From Gemmatimonadaceae bacterium (GTDB lineage Bacteria; Gemmatimonadota; Gemmatimonadetes; Gemmatimonadales; Gemmatimonadaceae): a stretch of DNA of 40,244 nucleotides. Position 1 is the first letter of the stretch. The number at the start of each line of letters is the position of its first letter. A program made the translations under genes and the position numbers. Below the pieces are notes generated by a model. It was given only the letters and a program-made list of their open reading frames with translations. It had not been told where the DNA came from and ran no database searches. Of this stretch, positions 32,021 to 39,923 are shown piece after piece. Where the stretch lies: contig JACMME010000302.1 in assembly GCA_014379205.1 (NCBI GenBank), forward strand, positions 1 to 40,244, in the 5' to 3' direction.

Positions 32021-35000
32021 CTTCGGGTCCGCTTCCTTGTCGCTGCCGTTTTCTTGCCAGTCCTTGAAGGTGCTTTTCTCTTTTTTCTTCCCACAACAGG
32101 TTCGGCGCTCACTCCCCATTCGAACAGCCGGAAGTTCGGATCGCCGTAGTGCTGATACGCGCCCCATGTCGTCACCCCACCTGGCGTATGCGCTATCGCC
32201 AAGCGGGCCGCGCGCATCGCCACGTGCATTTGTTGTGGACCATTCCAGGTCGTCGCGCGTTCCCGTTCCGTCGACGCGTTTTTCCTGTGAGGGCGGGCTT
32301 TGACTGACGCGGCTGACGCTGACTCGGCCTCGCGTGAAAGACCTAGCAGGTTGGCGTACATCGTCGCCGCGAATTCATGTGCCGCGAGGTCATCCACGGG
32401 CCAGGCGGTGCATACGAAATTCGAAACTCCACGTGCGAAGAACGACTCCGCAAAGTTCGGGGCCAGCCCGGAGTCGCGCCGCTCGGCATCGTCGGGTGTG
32501 ATACCGGACTCGCAGGCATTCGAGAACACGAATTTCGGAATGCGATCTATGCGATTGAGCTCGTTCGCGCTGAGCAGCTCACCGTCGCCAAAAATCCATC
32601 CGGAGCGGCCAGGCTCATTGCGAGTGTACTGGCAATGACCCGCGAAATGCAGAACGTCGAACTGCTTGAGAAAGAGATGACCCAGGACGTTCGCGCGCGT
32701 AGCCTCGCGCGGACCGAAAAGACGAACAACCTCCACGCGGTTTCCAGTCGTGGCGCTCATGATGGTGTTGTAGCTCTCCAGGAGATCGGCTACCAAAACG
32801 CCTTCCTCCTCCGCACCATTGAGATGCCACTGTCCGATGCCGGGGTCGGCCACGACGAGAACTCGCAGCGTCCTTCGGGCAGGCGGTGGCGGTTCGGGAG
32901 GTGGAGCCAGGGTCGTCCGAAGCTGACGCGTCAGCCCGCGGCTGAGACTGAAGAAGGAACGCTCTTCATCGGCGCGACGCTCGGCGTCCGTGAGTACGCC
33001 ATCTCCGTTGGAATGCGCCGCGGCGCCGCGGCTGATAGCGGGAAGTGTAAGCGCCATCATCTCCCAGTGAACGCGCGCCGTTACGCTATCCACCATGACC
33101 ACAAGCGGTGCCTGACCACCAAGCTGGTCACGCAAATCGGCCGGGATTAGGAGATGGCCGAGGAGTTTGCCGCGCTCACACTGGGTGACGATATCTCCAG
33201 CGGAAACAAGCTGGTCGTTCACATCCATTACGAGCTTTGGATCGATGGTAATGAGTCGCTCGGGAATCGACGCGACCGCGGTGATTGCCCCAAACCGGTA
33301 TTTGTCGCTCTCCAGTCCGACCGAGAGCCGGGTGGGAGGGGTATCCGGGGCGGAATCCGCTGTGTCGCGCTCGAGTTCGGCCTTGGCGCGCTGCCGCGCT
33401 TTCGCAATCGCTTTCCGCCGAAGTGCCGCGCGCTTATCCGCGCCAAGCTCCTTGTAGACTATCGCGAAGGGTTGCAACTCTGCGCCGGCTTCGCCCATCG
33501 CTCTGGAGCGCCGCGCGCCGACATTCGCATCGGTGCGGCAGGGATGCCTTCGCAACGCCTCGTCGATGAGCAGCGTCTTTCTCTCGTCGAACTCCACGAA
33601 AGTCACGCGACGCAAATGTTGTTTCTCCGCCTGCCGGGGGTTGCTGCTCGCCTCCTCGAGGCCGCGCACCCACGCGCCAATCGCTTCGTTGTCGGACAGA
33701 TTTCCATTGCCCGCGCCGATCAGCACCGACGCGAGATGCTCCTTACCCATGCGGCCCAGCGACCAGCACAGCTCGCGCACGGTGACCGTCAGCTCGGGTG
33801 CACCACAGCGCCCCGGAATGCCCAGCCCCGCGATCGCTATGACGCGGCTGGCGGCCCCGGCTTCTGCCCTCGGATCCGGAAGAAAGAAAGGTTGTCCCAG
33901 CTCTCCACGAATGATTCCGCGTTGAGCATACTGAGTGATAATGTTCAATTCCGACGTGCCAATGCTCTCGCCATCAGCGACAAGCGCACTACTGATCGCT
34001 GCATCGATGGCGCCTTCGGCATTCACAGGCTTGACGCCGAGGTAGTGTCCGACGGCTATCGCGTCCACCGGCATGTCGGACGTATCGAAAGAATCCGAGT
34101 TCTGAATAGCGGCGTGAACGAGCCGCACCTCGATCCGTACCGGCAGGACATCAGTCTGCATCGGCGCAACAATCCCAGCCGAACTACCGCGCTCATCACT
34201 GGGCGACCTGAGGAAGCCGCGGGTGATCGCCTGCGCCACTCGCTGTTCTTCCGCCAACACCCGTGGGGGGGTGGTGGCCCCATCGCGTCGCGTCTGCATT
34301 CGGCGCACGAATTGATCGATGCGCGTTTCATCGTCCGCGTCGCGTGCCAACTCCACGTTCAACGCGGCGCGAGCTCGCGTTTCCGCCGCCGGTCCGGCTC
34401 GGGCACTCCGCTCGGGCATGGCCGTGCCTAGCCGGCTGGTCGCTCCGTGTTCCAGCAGCTCCTCCAGGGCGGCAAGCACCTGCTGATTGGATGGCAGATC
34501 GCCGTGAAGTTCGTCCACATAGTAGGTCGTCACGCCTTTGAGTTTTCCCAGCGCGTGGGGGACACGGCCGTCACCGTCGAGCGTAACCTCGAATGCATCG
34601 AGCGAATCAAGTGACTTCCAGTTTCGTTCCCTTATATCGCATAGGGTCGGCCGGTTGTATCCCGCGATGTACGTCATGCGGGCAGGATCGATAGCGTCGC
34701 GCAGCCACTCGTGAAATTGTTTGGCGTTGTCGAGGTGTCGCTGCGGAACGCTGAGAGGCTTCCGAAGCGAGCCCCAGGTTTCGGCGTCATACAGGCGTGC
34801 GATGTTCCCCATCTCCCGGGGCGAGGGAAGCATCTGATACGACCCGACGAACGAGTGCAGGACCTCGAGCACTTCGCCGAGGTCGTGCTTGATGTCGCAA
34901 AGCTCGAGCTTGCGTACCGTCTTGTCCGCACCGGTGAGCACGGCTGGAATGTCGAACGATCCATGATTCGGCGTGCCGAGCATTACCAGCCGTCCACGCA

Positions 35001-35622
35001 TCGCCTTCCAGCGCTTTGGGTATTGCTTGATGAACGTTCGCGCCACGAGACCGCCCATGGAGTGCGCGACAATGTGAACCGGTGTACGGTCTCCGAACCA
35101 TTCCGAGATTTTTACGTCGAGCTGACCGGCGGCTGTCCTGATATCCTTGCGCCAGTCGAACCAGAACGGCTTGACGTTCCAGTTCTCCGCCAGCGAAAGG
35201 AGAAGCTCGCCATAGGTGTTCTTGAGAATGCCTGTGGCCCGGATCTCACGCACTGCGTCCGCGTCTCCGGAGCCATCATCGTTGAGGCGGAGATTGACGA
35301 TGCCGCCCAGCAGGAGACGCAGCACACGCATCCAGATGCGATTGGGCCGCTCGCCATCGAAGGCGCTCAGTTCCGCACCCATGATGCCGTGAATAACCAC
35401 GACGTTCCCCTTGTCGCCGCGCTTCCCTCGCGTGCTCGAGCGACGAACAGCCAGTCCGTGCAGTCGCTGGTAGCGCAGATCACCGAAGTATGTTCTGAGG
35501 ACCCGCTCCTCTTCTGGTGCCGGGTGCAGCAGGAGCTGGCTCAGCTTTTCGGTGTCGGCAGCCTCGAGCCGTTCCAGGAAGGCATACTCGTCGAAGGACG
35601 TTGGGTCAGCTGGAGTGGGCAC
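32017..35622 (-). CDS. alpha/beta-hydrolase - macro-like - CHAT fusion protease
   Basis: 1201 residues. Residues about 70-390 are an LCAT/PGAP1-like lipase-type hydrolase: VVVIHGIMGAELS, nucleophile Ser188 in AHSMGG, Asp351 in GDGRVPHA and His373 in ELHGD. Residues about 495-700 resemble the macro-fold N-domain of M17 leucyl aminopeptidases. Residues about 900-1170 are a CHAT domain with the caspase/separase dyad His996 (HFAGHC) and Cys1037 (SNACESG). A Lys/Arg tail ends the protein (about 1182-1201). No signal peptide, so cytoplasmic. CHAT proteases in other systems (Craspase, gasdermin activators) are switched on by a sensor and cut a partner. Here substrate and trigger are unknown. GTG start with AAGGGAG upstream. 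Confidence 0.9.
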   Translation of the reverse strand: MPTPADPTSFDEYAFLERLEAADTEKLSQLLLHPAPEEERVLRTYFGDLRYQRLHGLAVRRSSTRGKRGDKGNVVVIHGIMGAELSAFDGERPNRIWMRVLRLLLGGIVNLRLNDDGSGDADAVREIRATGILKNTYGELLLSLAENWNVKPFWFDWRKDIRTAAGQLDVKISEWFGDRTPVHIVAHSMGGLVARTFIKQYPKRWKAMRGRLVMLGTPNHGSFDIPAVLTGADKTVRKLELCDIKHDLGEVLEVLHSFVGSYQMLPSPREMGNIARLYDAETWGSLRKPLSVPQRHLDNAKQFHEWLRDAIDPARMTYIAGYNRPTLCDIRERNWKSLDSLDAFEVTLDGDGRVPHALGKLKGVTTYYVDELHGDLPSNQQVLAALEELLEHGATSRLGTAMPERSARAGPAAETRARAALNVELARDADDETRIDQFVRRMQTRRDGATTPPRVLAEEQRVAQAITRGFLRSPSDERGSSAGIVAPMQTDVLPVRIEVRLVHAAIQNSDSFDTSDMPVDAIAVGHYLGVKPVNAEGAIDAAISSALVADGESIGTSELNIITQYAQRGIIRGELGQPFFLPDPRAEAGAASRVIAIAGLGIPGRCGAPELTVTVRELCWSLGRMGKEHLASVLIGAGNGNLSDNEAIGAWVRGLEEASSNPRQAEKQHLRRVTFVEFDERKTLLIDEALRRHPCRTDANVGARRSRAMGEAGAELQPFAIVYKELGADKRAALRRKAIAKARQRAKAELERDTADSAPDTPPTRLSVGLESDKYRFGAITAVASIPERLITIDPKLVMDVNDQLVSAGDIVTQCERGKLLGHLLIPADLRDQLGGQAPLVVMVDSVTARVHWEMMALTLPAISRGAAAHSNGDGVLTDAERRADEERSFFSLSRGLTRQLRTTLAPPPEPPPPARRTLRVLVVADPGIGQWHLNGAEEEGVLVADLLESYNTIMSATTGNRVEVVRLFGPREATRANVLGHLFLKQFDVLHFAGHCQYTRNEPGRSGWIFGDGELLSANELNRIDRIPKFVFSNACESGITPDDAERRDSGLAPNFAESFFARGVSNFVCTAWPVDDLAAHEFAATMYANLLGLSREAESASAASVKARPHRKNASTERERATTWNGPQQMHVAMRAARLAIAHTPGGVTTWGAYQHYGDPNFRLFEWGVSAEPVVGRKKRKAPSRTGKKTAATRKRTRR

Positions 35623-35682
35623 AGTCTATCTCCCTTGATGGTGAGCCACGTTTGCGGCGAGAGAGAATAGTGTCGCGTTTGT

Positions 35683-35739
35683 CGGGAAACGGGAATCGGG
35701 AAACGGGAATCATTCCCGGGAGTCGGGAAACGGGAATCC
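35683..35739. repeat. CGGGAAW heptamer array upstream of the CHAT gene
   Basis: CGGGAAA, CGGGAAT, CGGGAAA, CGGGAAT, a 12-bp interruption with CCCGGG, then CGGGAAA and CGGGAAT. It lies 61 bp upstream of the CHAT start, in its likely promoter region, facing the complementary array at 35859. Confidence 0.88.
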
Positions 35740-35858
35740 GGACGAGGCGAGACAGGAGAGGAGAGGTGGGGAGACAGCAAGCGGAAGCCGAAGTGCTGAG
35801 TCTGCAGGGCCGATTCAAGTACAACGTCAGGTGATATCTTTTCAGGAATGTTGTTTCG

Positions 35859-35886
35859 TTCCCGATTCCCGATTCCCGATTCCCGA
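35859..35886. repeat. four perfect TTCCCGA heptamers before the ABC ATPase start
   Basis: TTCCCGA occurs four times without a gap, ending 4 bp before the GTG at 35891. It replaces the usual ribosome site and is inverted with respect to the array at 35683. A change in copy number would change the leader directly. Confidence 0.9.
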
Positions 35887-35890
35887 TTAC

Positions 35891-36616
35891 GTGATCGAAG
35901 TTCAACTCCTCACCAAGCTCTACGGCGACTTCACCGCCGTCTCCGACCTGTCATTTGCCGTTCTGCCGGGTGAGGTATTGGGACTTGTAGGCCCAAACGG
36001 TGCCGGAAAGACAACGACTCTCCGCAGTCTGGCCGGCATCATTCGCCCCACCAGCGGAACGATCCGAATCGCGGGGATCGACCTTGGCGCGAATGCTGTG
36101 GCGGCAAAGCGCGAGATGGCCTTTGTGTCCGACGAGCCGCATCTGTTCGACTATCTCACAGTCACCGAGCACCTGCGCTTCATTGGCCGTCTATACGGCG
36201 TCGCGGATGCAGAGGCACGCATTGCTCCCCTATTGTCCGAAATGGAGCTGTCGGACAAGCGCGACGCGCTCCCGGACGAGCTCTCCAGAGGAATGAAGCA
36301 GAAGCTGGCGATTGCGTGCGCGCTCCTGCACGATCCCAAAGCGCTTCTTCTCGACGAGCCCCTCACTGGGCTGGATCCCGTCGGAATCAGACGAATGAAG
36401 CAGACAATCGCCGAACGCGCTCGATCCGGCACGGGTGTCATCCTGAGCTCCCACCTGTTGCATCTGGTTGAGGAGCTGTGCACGCGCATCCTGATCATTC
36501 AGAAGGGCAAGCTGATGGCGATCGGAAGAATTGATGAGATCATAGCAGAACGCCCCCAGCTCGCAGGCCGCGGCCTCGAGGACGTTTTTTTGGCGGTGAC
36601 GAATAGTGGGGAGTAA
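35891..36616 (+). CDS. ABC transporter ATP-binding protein
   Basis: 241 residues. Walker A GPNGAGKTT (about 34-42), signature LSRGMKQKLAIA (about 136-147, LSRGM in place of LSGGQ), Walker B ALLLDEPLTGLDP (about 154-166) and the H-loop SSHLLH. This is the CcmA/NatA-type importer-unrelated export ATPase. The GTG at 35891 opens on IEVQLLTKLYG, the true family start; the frame to 35831 runs through the heptamers and is rejected. It likely serves the permease at 36883, though 266 bp with a large palindrome lie between. Substrate unknown. Confidence 0.9.
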   Translation: MIEVQLLTKLYGDFTAVSDLSFAVLPGEVLGLVGPNGAGKTTTLRSLAGIIRPTSGTIRIAGIDLGANAVAAKREMAFVSDEPHLFDYLTVTEHLRFIGRLYGVADAEARIAPLLSEMELSDKRDALPDELSRGMKQKLAIACALLHDPKALLLDEPLTGLDPVGIRRMKQTIAERARSGTGVILSSHLLHLVEELCTRILIIQKGKLMAIGRIDEIIAERPQLAGRGLEDVFLAVTNSGE

Positions 36617-36634
36617 CGATTGCAAGAGGATTGC

Positions 36635-36682
36635 GGATTTCGGATTGCGGATTGCGGACAACTGCAACTGCGAACTGCGAAG
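36635..36682. repeat. left arm of a 48-bp perfect inverted repeat
   Basis: A mosaic of GGATTTC, GGATTGC, GGATTGC, GGACAACTGC and GAACTGC-type units. It is the exact reverse complement of 36790-36845 except for one 8-nt insertion there. It begins 18 bp after the ABC ATPase stop. Confidence 0.92.
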
Positions 36683-36789
36683 AACGACCACGCGCGTGAG
36701 GTGCAATAAAGCGTAGTCCGCAACCACGATCACAATTCGTATCAAGACTTGCTATTGCAGTCATCCGCATGCTCACTCTGCGTAGTCTG

Positions 36790-36845
36790 CTTCGCAGTTC
36801 GCAGTTGCAGTTGTGCAGTTGTCCGCAATCCGCAATCCGAAATCC
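36790..36845. repeat. right arm of the inverted repeat, with an 8-nt insertion
   Basis: Reverse complement of the left arm, plus TGCAGTTG inserted after the CAGTTG at 36809-36814; the insert repeats neighbouring sequence, as slippage would give. More TTCGCAGTC-type units run on to 36880, just before the permease ATG. Confidence 0.92.
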
Positions 36846-36882
36846 AGTTCGCAGTCCGCAACCCAGTTCGCAATCCGAGTCC

Positions 36883-38598
36883 ATGCCCTCCTCTCTCCTC
36901 TCCACTTACTGGTATCTCGCGCGCCTCTCGATGCGCAATCGGGTGAAGCGGCAGTTCCGGCGAATGCGGAAACCGCGGTACGCGATCGCGTTCCTGTTGG
37001 GGGGAGCATATCTGTGGTTCATCTTCCTTCGGCCGGGGGGTGCACAGGTTTTGCCGTCGGGCGGCTTTGGTGGCGGCGGCCTCGAAGTCGCCGCACTGGT
37101 GGTGGCTCTCTTTTCGGCGCGATGGTGGATTTTCGGCAACGAGCGAAATGCTCTCGCCTTCACGCAGGCGGAAGTGCAGTTCCTTTTTCAGGGGCCGTTG
37201 TCGCGCCGGAGTCTCATCTCGTACAAGCTCTTTCGCGCGCAGTTCGCGATTCTATTGAGCTCGTTGCTCTGGACACTTCTAGTGCGCGGTGGGAGTCCGC
37301 TTCCGTTCGGCTTGCGGGCGCTCGGCTTCTGGATGCTTTTTTCGACGTTCTACTTGCACCAGCTCGGAGTTTCTCTCGTGCGGACCAGCGCGATGACCCA
37401 GGGGCGCGCCGGATTGCGGCGCAACGGCGTCGCAATAGGACTGTTCGGAGCCGGCGCCCTGGCGTTGGCGTGGAGCGTGTACGCGGTCGTTCCTGATCGG
37501 CAAGGGGGCAGCTTTCTTGAGACGCTGGGACTTGTGCTTCAGGAGCCCGGAGCCCGGCTGGCCCTCTTGCCGTTTCGGCTTGCTATGGCGCCAGGATTCG
37601 CCCAGGACACCGCTTCGTGGTTTGCGGCGTTCGCGCCGGCTATCGCAATGCTGGCCCTGCATTATGTCTGGGTAATCCGAAGCGACGCGGCATTCGAGGA
37701 GGCGGCCGTCGAGGCCTCCGCGAAAAGGGCGAAGCTCGTTGCGGCGGTGCGCGAACGTGGCGCCTTTGGGGCTTCCCTCTCGAGAGGAAAACAGCCCCTG
37801 CGCGCGTGGCTGCCACTGGCGCCAAATGGAACTCCAGCCGTGGCGATAATTTGGAAGAACAGCATCGCAATCACACGCACATTTCGCCTGGCGATGGTAG
37901 CGCGTATCCTCGTAGGCCTCGCCATCGGATTCGCCATCGCATCATTCAACATCGAAGGAAGCATAAGCGAATTTCTCGGTACGTTTCTCATTGCCTGGGG
38001 GGGATTACTGGTTGTCGCAGGACCTATTTGGGTGCGCAATGATCTCCGCGCCGATCTTTCCAGGCTGGAGCTGTTGCGCTCCTATCCACTCAGCGGAGCC
38101 TCGATCGTAAGCGCCGAGGTGGCGTCTTCGGCCATTTCGCTTACTGCGCTGCAGCTGTCCTTTTTTGCGCTCGCTTACCTGCTGCTGCTCGGCAATGTCA
38201 CCATTCAGACCGCGCTGTCCGAACGGACGATGCTAATAGTCGCGGCAGCTGCCATTCTGCCGGCTGTTAACGCAATCGGAATGTGCATTCAGAATGCGCT
38301 CGCTCTGCTGTTTCCTGAATGGGGAAGGCGAACCTTGCAGGGCGCGGGAGGAATAGAGACGATTGGCCAGCAGATGGTGATCATGTTGGGCTCGTTCATA
38401 CTGCTCATAATCGCTTTGCTCGTTCCAGTTACTCTGGCCATGACGCTTCGGTGGGGAATGCCGCACATTTCTGAAGAGTGGAGCATTGCCATAGGTGCCG
38501 CGTTGGCCCTGATTGCGCTCGTGGTCGAAGTGCTATTGTGCGTTTGGTGGTTGGGCAGAGTATTCGAGCGGACGGAACCTTCGGTGGCGACGTCCTGA
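36883..38598 (+). CDS. ABC exporter membrane protein
   Basis: 571 residues with about 10-12 predicted membrane helices (e.g. YAIAFLLGGAYLWFIFL, VAGPIWVRN after IAWGGLLVV, and a final LALIALVVEVLLCVWWLG). Length and layout fit putative ABC exporter permeases (PF16962-like), which work with the type of ATPase encoded at 35891. The ATG at 36883 is chosen over 36769 because the upstream part translates the repeat array. No Shine-Dalgarno; heptamers end 3 bp before the ATG. The exported substrate is unknown. Confidence 0.78.
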   Translation: MPSSLLSTYWYLARLSMRNRVKRQFRRMRKPRYAIAFLLGGAYLWFIFLRPGGAQVLPSGGFGGGGLEVAALVVALFSARWWIFGNERNALAFTQAEVQFLFQGPLSRRSLISYKLFRAQFAILLSSLLWTLLVRGGSPLPFGLRALGFWMLFSTFYLHQLGVSLVRTSAMTQGRAGLRRNGVAIGLFGAGALALAWSVYAVVPDRQGGSFLETLGLVLQEPGARLALLPFRLAMAPGFAQDTASWFAAFAPAIAMLALHYVWVIRSDAAFEEAAVEASAKRAKLVAAVRERGAFGASLSRGKQPLRAWLPLAPNGTPAVAIIWKNSIAITRTFRLAMVARILVGLAIGFAIASFNIEGSISEFLGTFLIAWGGLLVVAGPIWVRNDLRADLSRLELLRSYPLSGASIVSAEVASSAISLTALQLSFFALAYLLLLGNVTIQTALSERTMLIVAAAAILPAVNAIGMCIQNALALLFPEWGRRTLQGAGGIETIGQQMVIMLGSFILLIIALLVPVTLAMTLRWGMPHISEEWSIAIGAALALIALVVEVLLCVWWLGRVFERTEPSVATS

Positions 38599-38637
38599 AC
38601 TCTCGGCGTCGGTCGGCTTTGGATCCGCAACGAGTGT

Positions 38638-38690
38638 GGTGCCCGGTGCCCGGTGCGCGGTGCCCGGTTGGTGAAGCGCGGTGAACGGGA
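38638..38690. repeat. GGTGCCC heptamer array
   Basis: GGTGCCC, GGTGCCC, GGTGCGC, GGTGCCC, then GGTTGGTGAAGCGCGGTG. The last part nearly repeats the composite block in the array at 9275, so these two arrays share one ancestor. Confidence 0.82.
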
Positions 38691-38799
38691 GCAACGGGTT
38701 CCGGGAAACGGGACTCAGAGTGTTGAACAGAAAACATCCTCAGTCCTCAGCTCGGATCGATGAATCGTGCTGGGAGTCGATAGCGTTACAAGGAGCTTC

Positions 38800-39243
38800 G
38801 TGAAAACTCTGTTTCAGGCGAACGCCCGCGATGAAGTGCTGCGGCGATTCGGTCAATTGACACCGCAACACCAGGCGCGCTGGGGCAGCATGAATGCTCC
38901 TCGAATGCTGAAGCACATTGTCGAGGCGATGCGGATGGCTGTCGGCGATCTTTATTGCAAGCCGAAAAACACCCCTTTGAGGAGAACGCCGCTCAAACAG
39001 CTGGTCATCTACTGGCTTCCTTTTCCCAAGGGAGTTCCTACGTCGCGGGAGCTCATACAGGCCGAGCCAGGCGAGTGGGAGGCCGACCTCGCGGTTCTGC
39101 GGCAGCTGATAGATCGCTTCGCCGCGCGTGAGAGCGCTGCCGAATGGCCGGTGCATCCGGCCTTTGGGTCACTCACAGCAAAGCAGTGGGGGATTCTTGC
39201 TTATCGGCACACCGATCATCATCTGAGGCAGTTTAGGGTGTGA
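38800..39243 (+). CDS. DUF1569 family protein (DinB-like)
   Basis: 147 residues. The start is moved to the GTG at 38800 because AAGGAG (38790-38795) sits 4 nt upstream; the frame to 38767 has no such site. The pattern RFGQLTPQHQARWGSMNAPRMLKHIVEAMRMA, LPFPKGVPTSREL and HPAFGSLTAKQWGILAYRHTDHHLRQF fits DUF1569, a DinB-superfamily four-helix bundle with His ligands near residues 37 and 138-142. The function is unknown. Cytoplasmic and probably monocistronic. Confidence 0.82.
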   Translation: MKTLFQANARDEVLRRFGQLTPQHQARWGSMNAPRMLKHIVEAMRMAVGDLYCKPKNTPLRRTPLKQLVIYWLPFPKGVPTSRELIQAEPGEWEADLAVLRQLIDRFAARESAAEWPVHPAFGSLTAKQWGILAYRHTDHHLRQFRV

Positions 39244-39246
39244 AAG

Positions 39247-39271
39247 GGATTGCGGATTTGCGGATTGCGGT
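39247..39271. repeat. short GGATTGC array after the DUF1569 gene
   Basis: GGATTGC, GGATTTGC, GGATTGC directly after the stop codon; same units as the arrays at 18330 and 36635. Confidence 0.7.
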
Positions 39272-39344
39272 TGTTTGGTTGAGAACGCAGCAATGCCAGA
39301 AAGTTGTGGAGCGCTGCAGACGGAACGAAACAGGATGAGTTGCA

Positions 39345-39872
39345 TCAGGCCCTCGGGAGCAAGTCGCGGTAGACTGTGGCCATTGCATCGTCGAAGACGC
39401 AGGCAATGATTCGGCTGAAGCCTGCTTCGTTCTCACGCATGATCTCGACCGCGATTCCGGCGGCGGCGTCTTTGGGATATCCGTATACGCCGGTTGAGAT
39501 TGCGGGAAACGCGAGTGTGTGAATGTCTCCGTGATCCGCCGCGATTCGAAACACGCTGCGGTACGCCTTGCGCAGCAGCTCAGCCTCCCCGAATGATCCG
39601 TCTCCCCACACCGGTCCGACAGTGTGAATCACATATCGAGCCGGCAGACGGTAGCCGAGAGTCAGTACCGCGTCCCCGGTCGGGCAGCCGGGATGACGCT
39701 TGCACTCGGCGAGCAGCTCGGGGCCAGCGGCACGATGTATGGCGCCGTCAACACCACCGCCACCGCGCAGCGACTCGTTCGCCGCATTCACGATCGCGTC
39801 GACTTGCAGCTTCGTAATGTCGCCGCGGATGATCTCGATCACACGCGGCGCGCAGCCGGCTCGCCGCAGCAC
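39345..39872 (-). CDS. macro-domain ADP-ribose hydrolase
   Basis: 175 residues. It is a stand-alone macro domain of the MacroD/YmdB type: IIRGDITKLQVDAIVNAANESLRGGGGVDGAIHRAAG (adenine Asp at 18, catalytic Asn29-Asn32 region, Gly-rich loop 37-40) and the phosphate loop PAISTGVYGYP (about 118-128). Such enzymes remove ADP-ribose from proteins or hydrolyse O-acetyl-ADP-ribose; cytoplasmic. Start is GTG 39872, or the GTG at 39842 that would begin VIEIIRGD; neither has a good ribosome site. It follows the partial membrane protein by about 50 bp on the same strand. Confidence 0.9.
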   Translation of the reverse strand: MLRRAGCAPRVIEIIRGDITKLQVDAIVNAANESLRGGGGVDGAIHRAAGPELLAECKRHPGCPTGDAVLTLGYRLPARYVIHTVGPVWGDGSFGEAELLRKAYRSVFRIAADHGDIHTLAFPAISTGVYGYPKDAAAGIAVEIMRENEAGFSRIIACVFDDAMATVYRDLLPRA

Positions 39873-39923
39873 TCCACCATCGGCAGTCCGTACATCCGCT
39901 ATTCTGTTTCCGCAATACGCCAG

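Noticed and set aside
33154..34431. A 425-residue plus-strand frame inside the CHAT gene, and others at 32377 and 34711
   Set aside because: All are antisense to the 1201-residue CHAT protein with intact catalytic residues in three domains. Composition is typical of shadow frames.
36635..36845. Insertion sequence with terminal inverted repeats
   Set aside because: The 107-bp centre encodes no transposase and there is no target duplication visible. A MITE is possible, but the arms are made of the same heptamers as the arrays elsewhere.
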